A stretch of 41,575 nucleotides of DNA from assembly GCA_029553375.1 (NCBI GenBank), contig JAKPCH010000012.1:1-41575 (forward strand), read 5' to 3'. This document shows, one piece after another, positions 23,275 to 32,353 of this stretch. Numbering within the stretch: the first letter of the stretch is position 1; every line of letters starts with the position of its first letter. Position numbers and translations under genes: made by a program. This DNA comes from Deltaproteobacteria bacterium (GTDB lineage: Bacteria > Desulfobacterota > Syntrophia > Syntrophales > UBA8958). The notes under the pieces are model-generated. The model was not told the DNA's origin. It did no database searches and saw only the letters and a program-made list of their open reading frames with translations.

Positions 23275-24102
23275 ATGGATAATTTACAACATCTTGTATT
23301 GGAAGGGGAAATTCAATCCAACGACGAGGTGTCGCCGGGGCATCGCCGTCTTGTCGTGGCCGTTTCGGGACGGCATGAAGAGCCTGTCCCCGGGCAGTTC
23401 GCCATGGTCAGGGTGGCAAGGGGTCTCGACCCCCTCCTGGCAAGGCCCCTGAGTTTTTATGGCTACAGGCGGCGGGGAGGGACTGGTTACATGGAGTTCC
23501 TCTATCGGGTGACGGGCCGGGGGACGCGGATCCTCTCCGAACGGTGCGAAGGGGAGGAACTGGTGCTGACGGGGCCCCTCGGGAGGGGCTTCGACATCCC
23601 CCCCGGGGCCCGCCGCATTGGCCTCGTCGCGGGGGGCATGGGGGTGGCGCCCCTCACCTATCTGGCCCGTTATTGCCGGGAGAGGGCCTCCGGGTCGATA
23701 AGGATAACGACTTATGTAGGGGCGAGGACGGCCTCGGCCCTCGTGGGTCTCGAGGAACTCTCCGCCCTGTCCTCCGAGGTTGTGGTGACCACCGACGACG
23801 GCACCTATGGGACCTGCGGGGTTGTGACGGCCGCCCTGGAGGCCGACATGGGGGATCTTTGCCGGGATGGGGTCATCTTTTTCGCCTGCGGCCCCCGGGC
23901 GATGATGGCCCGTCTGGCCGAATGTCTCATCCCGGCCGGCGTCCCCTGCCAGGTCTCCCTCGAGGAACGGATGGCGTGCGGTTTGGGGGCTTGTCTCGGT
24001 TGCGCCGTAGCGGTGCGGAGGGGAGACGGGGAGACGTACGCCTCGGTCTGCAAGGACGGCCCTGTCTTTCCCTTGGCCGAGGTCGTTTGGGAGGGGAAAT
24101 GA
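23275..24102 (+). CDS. pyrK: Dihydroorotate dehydrogenase B electron-transfer subunit
   Basis: The ATG at 23275 gives 275 residues. FAD binding is shown by ARPLSFYG, NAD binding by GGMGVAPLTYLAR, and the [2Fe-2S] ligands are C235, C240, C243 and C259 (CGLGACLGC...VCKDGP). The protein shuttles electrons from dihydroorotate oxidation by PyrD to NAD+. Its stop overlaps the pyrD start (ATGA). No Shine-Dalgarno site is obvious ahead of the ATG. Confidence 0.95.
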   Translation: MDNLQHLVLEGEIQSNDEVSPGHRRLVVAVSGRHEEPVPGQFAMVRVARGLDPLLARPLSFYGYRRRGGTGYMEFLYRVTGRGTRILSERCEGEELVLTGPLGRGFDIPPGARRIGLVAGGMGVAPLTYLARYCRERASGSIRITTYVGARTASALVGLEELSALSSEVVVTTDDGTYGTCGVVTAALEADMGDLCRDGVIFFACGPRAMMARLAECLIPAGVPCQVSLEERMACGLGACLGCAVAVRRGDGETYASVCKDGPVFPLAEVVWEGK

Positions 24103-25028
24103 CGGCGGATCCCGATCTCTCCGTCACCATCGCCGGTCTGCGACTGAAAAACCCGGTGATGACCGCCTCGGGGACCTTCGGGTACGGGGAGGAATACGCG
24201 GGTTTCGTCGATCTCGGCCGACTCGGGGCGGTGGTGGTGAAGGGTTTGTCCCTCGAGCCCCGATCCGGCAACCCCCCGCCCCGCATCATCGAGACGCCCT
24301 GCGGGATGCTCAACGCCGTCGGTCTCCAGAATATCGGGGTGCGGTCCTTCGTCGCGGAGAAACTGCCGCGCCTGAGGGATCGGGGGGTGACCGTCGTCGC
24401 CAACGTCTACGGTGAATCCGTGGACGAGTACCGGCGGGTCTGCGAGATCCTCAGCACCGCCTTGGGTGTCGCGGCCCTGGAGATCAACGTCTCCTGTCCC
24501 AACGTCTCTAAAGGGGGACTGGCCTTCGGCAGCGACCCCGAGACGGCGGCCCAGGTGACGGCGAAGGTACGGGAGGTGACGGATCTTACCCTCATCGTCA
24601 AGCTTACGCCGAACGTGACAGACATCGCCGTCATCGCCAGGGCGGTGGAGGAGGCCGGGGCCGACGCCGTCTCCCTCATCAACACCCTGACGGGGATGTC
24701 CATCGACGTGGAAACCAAAAAGCCCCATCTGTACAATGTCACGGGGGGGCTTTCGGGACCGGCCATCAGGCCCGTGGCCCTGCGCATGGTCTATCAGGCG
24801 GTGAGGGCGGTGAGGATCCCCGTCATCGGCATCGGAGGTATCTGCACGGCCAACGACGCCCTCGAATTTCTCATCGCCGGCGCCAGGGCCGTTCAGGTGG
24901 GGACGGCCAACTTCATCGATCCCAAGGCTTCGATCCGTGTCCTGGACGGGATCGCCGACTACCTGCGACGTCATGCCATCGGGGCCCTGCGGGACCTCAT
25001 CGGGACCCTGCGGACGCCGGGGGAGTGA
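24099..25028 (+). CDS. pyrD: Dihydroorotate dehydrogenase B catalytic subunit
   Basis: The ATG at 24099 overlaps the pyrK stop and gives 309 residues; the longer frame from 23544 is an out-of-frame extension in pyrK. The FMN barrel has TASGTFGYG at the start, the class 1B catalytic cysteine C133 in NVSCPNVSKGG, KLTPNVTD, SLINTLTGM and IGIGGI near the phosphate site. It oxidises dihydroorotate to orotate in pyrimidine synthesis, paired with PyrK. No other pyr genes are nearby. Confidence 0.97.
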   Translation: MTADPDLSVTIAGLRLKNPVMTASGTFGYGEEYAGFVDLGRLGAVVVKGLSLEPRSGNPPPRIIETPCGMLNAVGLQNIGVRSFVAEKLPRLRDRGVTVVANVYGESVDEYRRVCEILSTALGVAALEINVSCPNVSKGGLAFGSDPETAAQVTAKVREVTDLTLIVKLTPNVTDIAVIARAVEEAGADAVSLINTLTGMSIDVETKKPHLYNVTGGLSGPAIRPVALRMVYQAVRAVRIPVIGIGGICTANDALEFLIAGARAVQVGTANFIDPKASIRVLDGIADYLRRHAIGALRDLIGTLRTPGE

Positions 25029-25048
25029 CGTCATTTGAAGGAGGTGCC

Positions 25049-25732
25049 ATGTCGAAAGGGGAAGTGATCGCGGAGGGTGTCTACCTCATCGGCGGACCGG
25101 GGATCTCCCGCTCCGAGGACGCCACGGTCTTCGTCGTCGCCTTCGCGGACGAACTGGTCATGATCGACGCCGGGGCGGGGAACAGCACGAAGACCCTCGT
25201 CGGGAACATGGAGAAGGCCGGTCTCGATCCCGCCAAGCTCAGTCATTTGATCCTCACCCATTGTCATATCGATCACATCGGTTCCGCACCGGCCCTGCGG
25301 GACCGTTTCGGCTGCCGCCTCGTCATACATGAGGAGGACGCCCGGGCCGTCGAGGAGGGCGATCCCGTGCGGACGGCCGCCAACTGGTATGGAACGACCT
25401 TCCCACCCACCGCCGTGGATCTCAAGCTCAAGGGGGAAAAGACGACCTTCACCTTCGGGGGAGAGGAACTCCACTGTCTCCATACCCCCGGCCACACCCC
25501 AGGCTCCATCGCTGTCTACCTTGATCGAGGGGGTCAGAGGATCCTCTTCGGTCAGGACATCCACGGCCCGTTCCTGTCGAGCTTCGGTTCCGATCTTCGA
25601 AAGTGGCGCCGTTCCATGGAGACCCTCATCGGCCTCAAGGCGGATATCCTCTGTGAGGGTCATTTCGGGATCTTCAGCCCCGCCGACCGGGTCGAGGCCT
25701 ACATCAGGAGGCACCTCAGGCAGAACAGCTGA
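25049..25732 (+). CDS. Metallo-beta-lactamase-fold hydrolase
   Basis: AAGGAGG ends 5 nt before the ATG at 25049, which fixes the start (227 residues) in preference to GTG at 25025. Metal-binding motifs are HCHIDH near 80, HTPGHTPGS near 150, FGQDIHGPF and the final EGHFG. The metal-site aspartate region reads GQDIHG, where glyoxalase II-like proteins have GD. Substrate unknown. It probably shares the pyrKD transcript (20-nt gap). Confidence 0.88.
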   Translation: MSKGEVIAEGVYLIGGPGISRSEDATVFVVAFADELVMIDAGAGNSTKTLVGNMEKAGLDPAKLSHLILTHCHIDHIGSAPALRDRFGCRLVIHEEDARAVEEGDPVRTAANWYGTTFPPTAVDLKLKGEKTTFTFGGEELHCLHTPGHTPGSIAVYLDRGGQRILFGQDIHGPFLSSFGSDLRKWRRSMETLIGLKADILCEGHFGIFSPADRVEAYIRRHLRQNS

Positions 25733-25739
25733 GTGACCC

Positions 25740-28700
25740 TCACATCAGCTCGATCTGGGCGAACCTCTCCTCGAGGCGTTTGGCCGACACGGGATAGGGG
25801 GTCTTGAGTTCTTGGGCGAAGAGGGACACCTTGTACTCCTCGATCATCCAGGCCAGGTCTTCCAGGGCCTTGGCCCTCTCGGGGTGGTCGAGGGGGTCCG
25901 TCCCCCGGCGCAGGGCCTCGAGCCTCTCGGTGAAACGGCGGATCTCCTTGCCTCTCGCCCTGTCCCTTTCAAGGTCCATCAGGCCCCGTTCGGCCCTGAT
26001 CATGAGGGCCTTGAGGTAGCGGCAGAGGTGGGGCAGTCGCTCCTCGGGGTAGATCCTGAGGAAATCGATAGGGACGAGCCTCCTCATCTCCTCCTTGAGT
26101 TCCCTCAGGAACGAGAGGGCCCGGGGGCTGCCCTTTTCTGCCTTCTCCAGGCGGCCGATGGTCTTGGCGGTGTTTTCGACGGCCTTGACGACGGGTGAGG
26201 CCATGCGGAGGACCTCCTGGCCCCGAGGGAGGAGGCGGGGCCGTCCCTGACGGATGAGGGTCTCGAAATCGGCGGGCGTCCGGACGGGGGCGGCGAAGAG
26301 GTCCGTCGTCACCTTGATTCTGAGGGCCTCTTCGAGGGCCTTGACGGACCCGAACCAGGCGGCGGCCTCTTTCATCTCCGGGGGGAGGGCGAGGGATTTC
26401 TTGAGGTATCTGATCTCGTTTTGCAGGACTATCTCGGCGAGGCGCCTGACCCCCTGGGGATGGGCCCGGCGGGCCTCGGCGAGGTTCCTGAAGAGGGTGA
26501 GACGGACCTTTTCACCCCTGTCTTCCAGGGCGCCGAAGGCATAGCCGACGACGGTCCCCTCGGCGGTCAGGGTGACCGTTTCGGGTAGGTCGCCGAAGTC
26601 CCACGCCCTTATGTCATCCCTCTCCATGGACCTTCGGGCCTGTTCAAAACCCTCGTTTTCCTTCTCTTCCACCACCTCCCGGCGCAGGGCGGCCAGATCA
26701 CGCCCCGCGGCGAGGACGTCCCTTTTGCCGTCCACGACGGTCAGCCTCAGGCGTAGGTGATCGGGAAGCCTGTCGACGGGCCAGGCGGAAGGGGGCACGG
26801 AGACGCCGTACCTCTTCTGGATGAAGGCGCTCATGGCGGCCGTGAGGGGCCGACCTGAGCCCGCCAGGCCGGCCTTCATGTCGGACCAGACCTCGTTTGG
26901 GGGGGGCAGTTGCCGGCGGTACTCCCTGGGCAGTCCCCTCAGGAGGTGGAGGATCTTCTCCCAGGTCAGGCCGGGCACGGCCCAGTCCAGGTCACCGGCG
27001 GAAAGACCCGTGAGGAGGCCGACGGGGACGGTGAGGGAGGCCCCGTCTTCGTCCCGCCCCGGGGCGAAGCGGTAACTGACGGGGAGGGTGACCCCGTCGA
27101 TCCCCACCCTGTCCGGGTAGGCGGCCAGCTGAGCCTCATCGGGCTCCTTTTTCAGGACATCCCCTTCCGTCAAGTATAGAAAGGAGTCGCCGCCCCTTTC
27201 CCTGATGAGGCGCCTAAGACCACGGACGTCGTAGATCCCGGGCAGACGCTCACGGTAGAAGGAGAAGACGGCCTCCTCGTCGACGAGGTCGCGGCGCCTC
27301 GTCTTTTCCTCCATGGAACGGATCCGCTCGACGAGGGCGAGATTGGCCTTCAGAAAGGGGAGACGGGACCTCACCTCACCCGTCATGAGGCCGTCTCTGA
27401 TAAAGATCGTCGCGGCCTCTTCGGGCGCAAAGGGACCGAAGGCGGCGGTACGGGAAGGTATGAGGGTCATCCCGAAGAGGGTCACCCTCTCGTCGGCCAC
27501 CACCTCCTCCCTCGCCTTGTCCCACCGGGGCGTCGAGAAGGAGGAGCGGCACAGGTCCCCCGCCGCCTCGACTATCCACGATACCTCCACGTTGGCCGCC
27601 ACCCGGGCGTAGAGGCGGGAGGTCTCCACCATCTCCGCCGCCACGATCCACTCCCCCCCCCGCCGGTAGAGGGCCGAGGCGGGGAAGATGAAGACTTCCT
27701 TGTCCTTGATCCCCCGGTAACGGTTCTTTTCCACCCGCTGGGCGATGTGGGAGAGATAGCCCGACAGGACGGCCTTGTGGATCGCCTGGTGGAGGTCCGT
27801 GGGAGACATCTCCTCCCTTCTTTCTTCCCCCCCGTCCGTGAGGTGCTCGGAAAGGAGGGCGCCGATCTGGTCGTGGACGTCGCGCCACTCCCTCATGCGG
27901 CGGAAGGAGAGGAAATGGGCGCGGCAAAAGCGGCGCAGACCGCTTTGGGTGAAGGGTTCCTCCCCCCGCCTCGCGGCGGCCTCCCAGATCCGCAGGAGGG
28001 TCGTGAAATCCGAGGTGGGATCCGCGAAGGTGCCGTGAACGGCGTCGGCCTCCGCCTCCCGCCCCTCGGGGCGTTCCCGGGGGTCGGGGACGGTGAGGCC
28101 GGATACGATCACCTGGATCTGGGGCAGACAGCCCCTCCGGCGCCCCTCGAGGAGGATCCTCGACTGACGGGGATCGAGGGGCAGCCTCGCCATCGTCCGA
28201 CCCAAACGGGTGAGTCCATATCCCTCCGGGGTCTTGACCAGGGCGCCGAGCTCCTGGAGGAGGGCCAAGGCGTCGGTGACATATTTTCGCCCCGGCCGGT
28301 CGAGGAAGGGGAACCCGTCGATATCCCCCAGGCGGAGGTCGAACATCCTGAGAATGACCCCCGCCAGGTTGGCCCTCATGATCTCCGGGGGGGTGAATTG
28401 GGGCCGCTCGAGGTAATCCTCCTCGGAATAGAGGCGTATGCAGACGCCTTTCCTCACCCGCCCGCATCTCCCCAGGCGCTGGTCGGCGTTGCTTCTCGAG
28501 ATGGGCCGCGCGGGCAAAGTGGTGGCCTTGGAGCGGGGATTGTACTGGGAGATCCTCGCCAGACCCGTGTCGACGACGTAGCGGATGTTGGGAATGGTGA
28601 TGGAGGTCTCGGCGATGTTCGTGGCCACGACGATCTTCCGGCCCGACGCGGGCAAGAAGACCCGCTTCTGTTCCTGCCACGGCAGGCGGGCGTAGAGGGG

Positions 28701-29513
28701 GAGGATGGTGTGGCCCTTTAGGGCCCAGGGGTTGAGGCGTTCGCAGGTCTCTCTGATATCCTGTTCCGTGGGCATGAAGATGAGGATGTCGCCGGAGGCC
28801 CCCTCGGCGAAGATCTCCTCCACCGCCTGGACGGCCCCGTCGATGAAGGTGAACTCCCCCGCCTCCTCCAGGTCGGGATCGAGGGGTCGGTACCGGACCT
28901 CGACGGGGTACATCCGGCCGGTGACCTCTATCACCGCGGCGTTTTCGAAGGCCCGGGAGAATTTTTCGATCTCCAGGGTGGCCGAGGTTATGATGACCTT
29001 CAGATCGGGTCTTTGGGGGAGGAGAGACCTGAGGTAACCGAGGATGAAGTCGATGTTGAGGCTCCGCTCGTGGGCCTCGTCGACGATGATGGTGTCGTAA
29101 CGTCTAAGCAGGCGGTCCCCCTGGATCTCCATGAGGAGGATGCCGTCGGTCATGATGCGGATGAAGGGTCGTGGTCCCCGGCGTTCCTCGAAGCGGATCT
29201 TGTAGGCGACGGTGTTTCCTATTTCCTCCCGGAGTTCCTCGGCGATCCGATGAGCCACCGTCACCGCCGCCACCCTCCGGGGCTGGGTGCAGCCGATCAT
29301 GCCCGTCCGTCCCCGCCCCGCCTCGAGACACATCTTGGGTATCTGGGTCGTCTTTCCCGATCCCGTCTCTCCCGTAACGATGACCACCTGGTTCTTTCGG
29401 ACGGCCGTTACGATCTCCCCCCTCTTCTTCACGATGGGGAGGTCCGGGGGGTAAGAGAGGGCGGACAGGGGGAATTCCCTGGCCTTTCTCGTTCCGTGAC
29501 GGGTGGGTTCCAT
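25740..29513 (-). CDS. hrpA: DEAH-box ATP-dependent RNA helicase HrpA
   Basis: The ATG at 29513 has GGAG 5 nt upstream and gives 1257 residues, close to the E. coli length of about 1300; a TTG at 29558 is the longer option. Walker A GETGSGKTT at 48-56, DEAH at 145-148, SATLEIEKFS and QRLGRCGRVRKG are all intact, followed by the helicase-associated (HA2/OB) region and the long HrpA-specific C-terminus (DUF3418). HrpA unwinds RNA; in E. coli it resolves stalled ribosomes and processes some mRNAs. Single gene, divergent from the glycogen synthase fusion. Confidence 0.96.
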   Translation of the reverse strand: MEPTRHGTRKAREFPLSALSYPPDLPIVKKRGEIVTAVRKNQVVIVTGETGSGKTTQIPKMCLEAGRGRTGMIGCTQPRRVAAVTVAHRIAEELREEIGNTVAYKIRFEERRGPRPFIRIMTDGILLMEIQGDRLLRRYDTIIVDEAHERSLNIDFILGYLRSLLPQRPDLKVIITSATLEIEKFSRAFENAAVIEVTGRMYPVEVRYRPLDPDLEEAGEFTFIDGAVQAVEEIFAEGASGDILIFMPTEQDIRETCERLNPWALKGHTILPLYARLPWQEQKRVFLPASGRKIVVATNIAETSITIPNIRYVVDTGLARISQYNPRSKATTLPARPISRSNADQRLGRCGRVRKGVCIRLYSEEDYLERPQFTPPEIMRANLAGVILRMFDLRLGDIDGFPFLDRPGRKYVTDALALLQELGALVKTPEGYGLTRLGRTMARLPLDPRQSRILLEGRRRGCLPQIQVIVSGLTVPDPRERPEGREAEADAVHGTFADPTSDFTTLLRIWEAAARRGEEPFTQSGLRRFCRAHFLSFRRMREWRDVHDQIGALLSEHLTDGGEERREEMSPTDLHQAIHKAVLSGYLSHIAQRVEKNRYRGIKDKEVFIFPASALYRRGGEWIVAAEMVETSRLYARVAANVEVSWIVEAAGDLCRSSFSTPRWDKAREEVVADERVTLFGMTLIPSRTAAFGPFAPEEAATIFIRDGLMTGEVRSRLPFLKANLALVERIRSMEEKTRRRDLVDEEAVFSFYRERLPGIYDVRGLRRLIRERGGDSFLYLTEGDVLKKEPDEAQLAAYPDRVGIDGVTLPVSYRFAPGRDEDGASLTVPVGLLTGLSAGDLDWAVPGLTWEKILHLLRGLPREYRRQLPPPNEVWSDMKAGLAGSGRPLTAAMSAFIQKRYGVSVPPSAWPVDRLPDHLRLRLTVVDGKRDVLAAGRDLAALRREVVEEKENEGFEQARRSMERDDIRAWDFGDLPETVTLTAEGTVVGYAFGALEDRGEKVRLTLFRNLAEARRAHPQGVRRLAEIVLQNEIRYLKKSLALPPEMKEAAAWFGSVKALEEALRIKVTTDLFAAPVRTPADFETLIRQGRPRLLPRGQEVLRMASPVVKAVENTAKTIGRLEKAEKGSPRALSFLRELKEEMRRLVPIDFLRIYPEERLPHLCRYLKALMIRAERGLMDLERDRARGKEIRRFTERLEALRRGTDPLDHPERAKALEDLAWMIEEYKVSLFAQELKTPYPVSAKRLEERFAQIELM

Positions 29514-29529
29514 AGGCGCTCCGCAGGGC

Positions 29530-29558
29530 CTTATTTCACAGCCCCTCTGGGGTGTCAA
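29530..29558 (-). promoter_or_regulatory. Promoter of hrpA
   Basis: Minus strand TTGACA (29553-29558), 17-nt spacer that itself holds a CCCC-AGA-GGGG inverted repeat, then AATAAG (29530-29535). Start expected near 29523, about 10 nt before the ATG. Confidence 0.5.
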
Positions 29559-29570
29559 CGCCCCTTTGTG

Positions 29571-29600
29571 TTGACTTTACGGCGAGGATTCGCTTAAAGT
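29571..29600 (+). promoter_or_regulatory. Promoter of the GH57-glycogen synthase gene
   Basis: TTGACT (29571-29576) and TAAAGT (29595-29600), spacer 18 nt. Start expected near 29607, 33 nt before the ATG. Its -35 box is 12 nt from that of hrpA. Confidence 0.5.
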
Positions 29601-29639
29601 CTCATCGAGAGTCCCGAAATTCGGAGGGAACGATCCCCG

Positions 29640-32342
29640 ATGCCTCTTCTGACCATCTACTTCCAGCTTCACCAACCCTTCCGCCTTCACCCGGCGCGGG
29701 ACAAGTTTCTATGGGAAGAGGTGAACCGGGACATCTTCCGCAAGGTGGCCCAGAAGTGCTACCTCCCCGCCACGCGCATGTTCACGGAGCTCCTTGCCCT
29801 TCACAAGACCTTCAAGATCACCATGGGCATGTCGGGGACCTTTCTCGAGCAGGCGGACCTCTATGCCCCGGAGGTCATCAGGGCCCTTCAGGATCTCTTC
29901 GACCAGGGGAAGGAGGAACGGCGCGTCGAGTTCCTCGACGAGACCTACTACCATTCCCTCGTCGGCCTCTTCGCCGATCCCCAGAAACGGGAGTTCCGCG
30001 ACCAGGTCTCCCTCCATCGGGAACTGATCAGAAAGGTATTCGGCGTCTTCCCCACGGCCTTCCGCAACACGGAGCTCATGTACAACAACCACATCGCCGA
30101 GGTGGTGGCCGACATGGGGTACACGGCCATCCTTTGCGAGAAGCGGGACGACATGTTCACCAACGGCGATGCCCCCATCTCGCCCAACGCCGTCTTCCGG
30201 GCCAAGAACACCCGTCTCATCGTCATCCCCCGGAACCGGGACCTGAGTGACGACGTGGCCTTCCGCTTCCCCCACCGCCCCTTCACACCCGAGGAGTATG
30301 CCTCCTTTATCGCGCGCGTAGACGGGGAGGCCGTCCTTTTGGGTTACGACTACGAACACATCGGGGAGCACATCTGGGAGGACAAGGGGATCTTCGACTT
30401 CTGGAGGGGCCTCCCCAAGGCCCTGGAAGAACAGGGCGCGATCGTCATGGCCAATCCCACGGAGATCGCCGAGCGTTTCCGCAACGCCGACTGTCCCGTT
30501 CTGGACATCCACGGCCTGGCGACCTCGTCGTGGGCCGACGCCGGCCGGGACACCTTCGGCTGGTTGGGCAACCCGACCCAGTACGACCTCTTCCAGGACA
30601 TCGAGAGGATGGAGGAGGAGGCCCGCCGCGTGGGCGGTGAGTTCCTCACGAAGTGGCGCCACCTGACCACGTCGGACCACCTCTATTTCCTCCACGAGCA
30701 GACGGGGGAGGACCACGCCGTCCATTCCTACTTCAGCCCTTACGGCGGTTCCATCGCCCAGCCCGCCTACATCCTGACCCGGAAGATCGACTATCTCCAG
30801 ATGGAGATCCAGCGTTTCGAGGTCCTCAAGAGACCCGTCAAAACGGCCATCCTCCTCATCTCCCCCGAGACGGGGAGGCTCCCGGACGAGATGGGACCCC
30901 TGGCCCGCTACATCTCCGGCAAGAGCGGGGGGTTGGGGGAGGTGGTCTCCGCCCTCTGCGAGGGCCTGACGAACAGGGGCATCGACGTCCACCTCGTGAC
31001 CCTGAACCTCAAGAAGCGCTTCCAGAGGGAATGTATGCTCGACGAAGGGGAATGGCGGGAGATCCGCTACACCCTCGACGCGGACAAGATCCACCTCGTC
31101 AGTTCCGCCGTCTTCTCCGACCTGATGAACGCCTACGCCGGGGATCCTCTCCTGACGGCGGCGGAGTTCCAGCGGGAGATCGTCAACAACGTCATCAAGA
31201 CCATCCGCGGCCAGCACGGCGGCCGGATGATCCTCCACAGCCACGACTGGATGGCCGGCGGCGTCATCACCGCCTATGCCAGGGCCACGGGTCTGCCCAT
31301 CCTCCATACGGTCCACAACGTCTTCACGGCCCAGCTCCCCGTGGATCTCCTCGTGGGGGTCAACATCCAGAACCTCGAGGACCTCCTCTTCTATTCCTGG
31401 GAGGGGGGGCAAAGGTGTATCGACTGCCAGGCGACGGCCGTCAAGAACGCGACCCTGATCAACTTCGTCGGCCGGCAGTTTCTATGGGAGGTCGTCAACG
31501 ACTATTTCCTCGACCGGCCCATCGTCCCTCCCTCGGTCCGCCAGGAGGTGAAGGCGAAATACCACTACGACGCCGCCCGGGCCATCATCAACGCCCCCGC
31601 GTCGATCATGTACCCGGAACACTGCGAGCACCTCGTCGTCAACTACGGGCCCCACGACGACGTCGTCGGGGCGAAGATGATCAACCGCCTGGAGTTCCAG
31701 CGGCGGACGGGCCTGAGGGAAGACCCGGAGGCCATCCTCCTCTTTTGGCCGTCCCGTCTCGATCCCGCCCAGAAGGGGATCGAGCTCCTCGAGGCCGTCG
31801 CCCAACCCTTCGTGGACAGTCACCCCGATGTCCAGATCGCCGTCGTCGGCGACGGTGTGGGCACGGACCGGACCCATGTCGAGATCATGGGCCGCATCGC
31901 CTACGCCTCCGGCGGCCGGATCGCCTACTACCCCTTCTCGGAGCCCCTCTCCATGCTCGGCTATGCCGCGGCGAGCGATGTCTTCGGTGCCTCCCTCTAC
32001 GAGCCCTGCGGCCAGATCGACCAGGTGGGGAATCTCTTCGGCGCCACGGCCACCAACCGTGACACGGGGGGCTACCACGACAAGATCCGCGAGCTCCGCC
32101 TCAAGGAGGACGGCGCCCCCCAGGACGTGGGTAACGGCTTTCTCTTCCGGGATTACGACGCGGGGGGCCTCTGGTACGCCCTGGAAAAGAGCGTGGCCTT
32201 CCACCGCAAACCCCGGGAGGTGAGGGAGAAACAACTCAAGAGGATCATGAGGGAGGCGCGGGAGAGGTACGACCTCGGGGGTATGATCGCCGAATACATC
32301 CGTCTCTATGAACATCTCAACGGCGGCAACCCCCTCGTCTGA
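29640..32342 (+). CDS. GH57 glycoside hydrolase fused to a GT5-like glycogen synthase
   Basis: A 900-residue two-domain protein. Residues 1 to about 395 are a GH57 retaining alpha-glucanase domain: HQPFR at 11, nucleophile E145 in FRNTELMYNN, acid/base D237 in LLGYDYEH. Residues about 400-890 are a GT-B glycosyltransferase of glycogen/starch synthase type: K428 in GKSGGLGE (ADP-glucose site), HSHDWMAGG near 533, VVGDGVG, and E788 in LYEPCG with QVGNLFGA. The transferase extends alpha-1,4-glucan from a nucleotide glucose; the GH57 part may trim, branch or transfer the chain. The catalytic residues of both halves are present. Next gene (5'-nucleotidase) follows by 11 nt. Confidence 0.93.
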   Translation: MPLLTIYFQLHQPFRLHPARDKFLWEEVNRDIFRKVAQKCYLPATRMFTELLALHKTFKITMGMSGTFLEQADLYAPEVIRALQDLFDQGKEERRVEFLDETYYHSLVGLFADPQKREFRDQVSLHRELIRKVFGVFPTAFRNTELMYNNHIAEVVADMGYTAILCEKRDDMFTNGDAPISPNAVFRAKNTRLIVIPRNRDLSDDVAFRFPHRPFTPEEYASFIARVDGEAVLLGYDYEHIGEHIWEDKGIFDFWRGLPKALEEQGAIVMANPTEIAERFRNADCPVLDIHGLATSSWADAGRDTFGWLGNPTQYDLFQDIERMEEEARRVGGEFLTKWRHLTTSDHLYFLHEQTGEDHAVHSYFSPYGGSIAQPAYILTRKIDYLQMEIQRFEVLKRPVKTAILLISPETGRLPDEMGPLARYISGKSGGLGEVVSALCEGLTNRGIDVHLVTLNLKKRFQRECMLDEGEWREIRYTLDADKIHLVSSAVFSDLMNAYAGDPLLTAAEFQREIVNNVIKTIRGQHGGRMILHSHDWMAGGVITAYARATGLPILHTVHNVFTAQLPVDLLVGVNIQNLEDLLFYSWEGGQRCIDCQATAVKNATLINFVGRQFLWEVVNDYFLDRPIVPPSVRQEVKAKYHYDAARAIINAPASIMYPEHCEHLVVNYGPHDDVVGAKMINRLEFQRRTGLREDPEAILLFWPSRLDPAQKGIELLEAVAQPFVDSHPDVQIAVVGDGVGTDRTHVEIMGRIAYASGGRIAYYPFSEPLSMLGYAAASDVFGASLYEPCGQIDQVGNLFGATATNRDTGGYHDKIRELRLKEDGAPQDVGNGFLFRDYDAGGLWYALEKSVAFHRKPREVREKQLKRIMREARERYDLGGMIAEYIRLYEHLNGGNPLV

Positions 32343-32353
32343 AGGAAAGAGTC

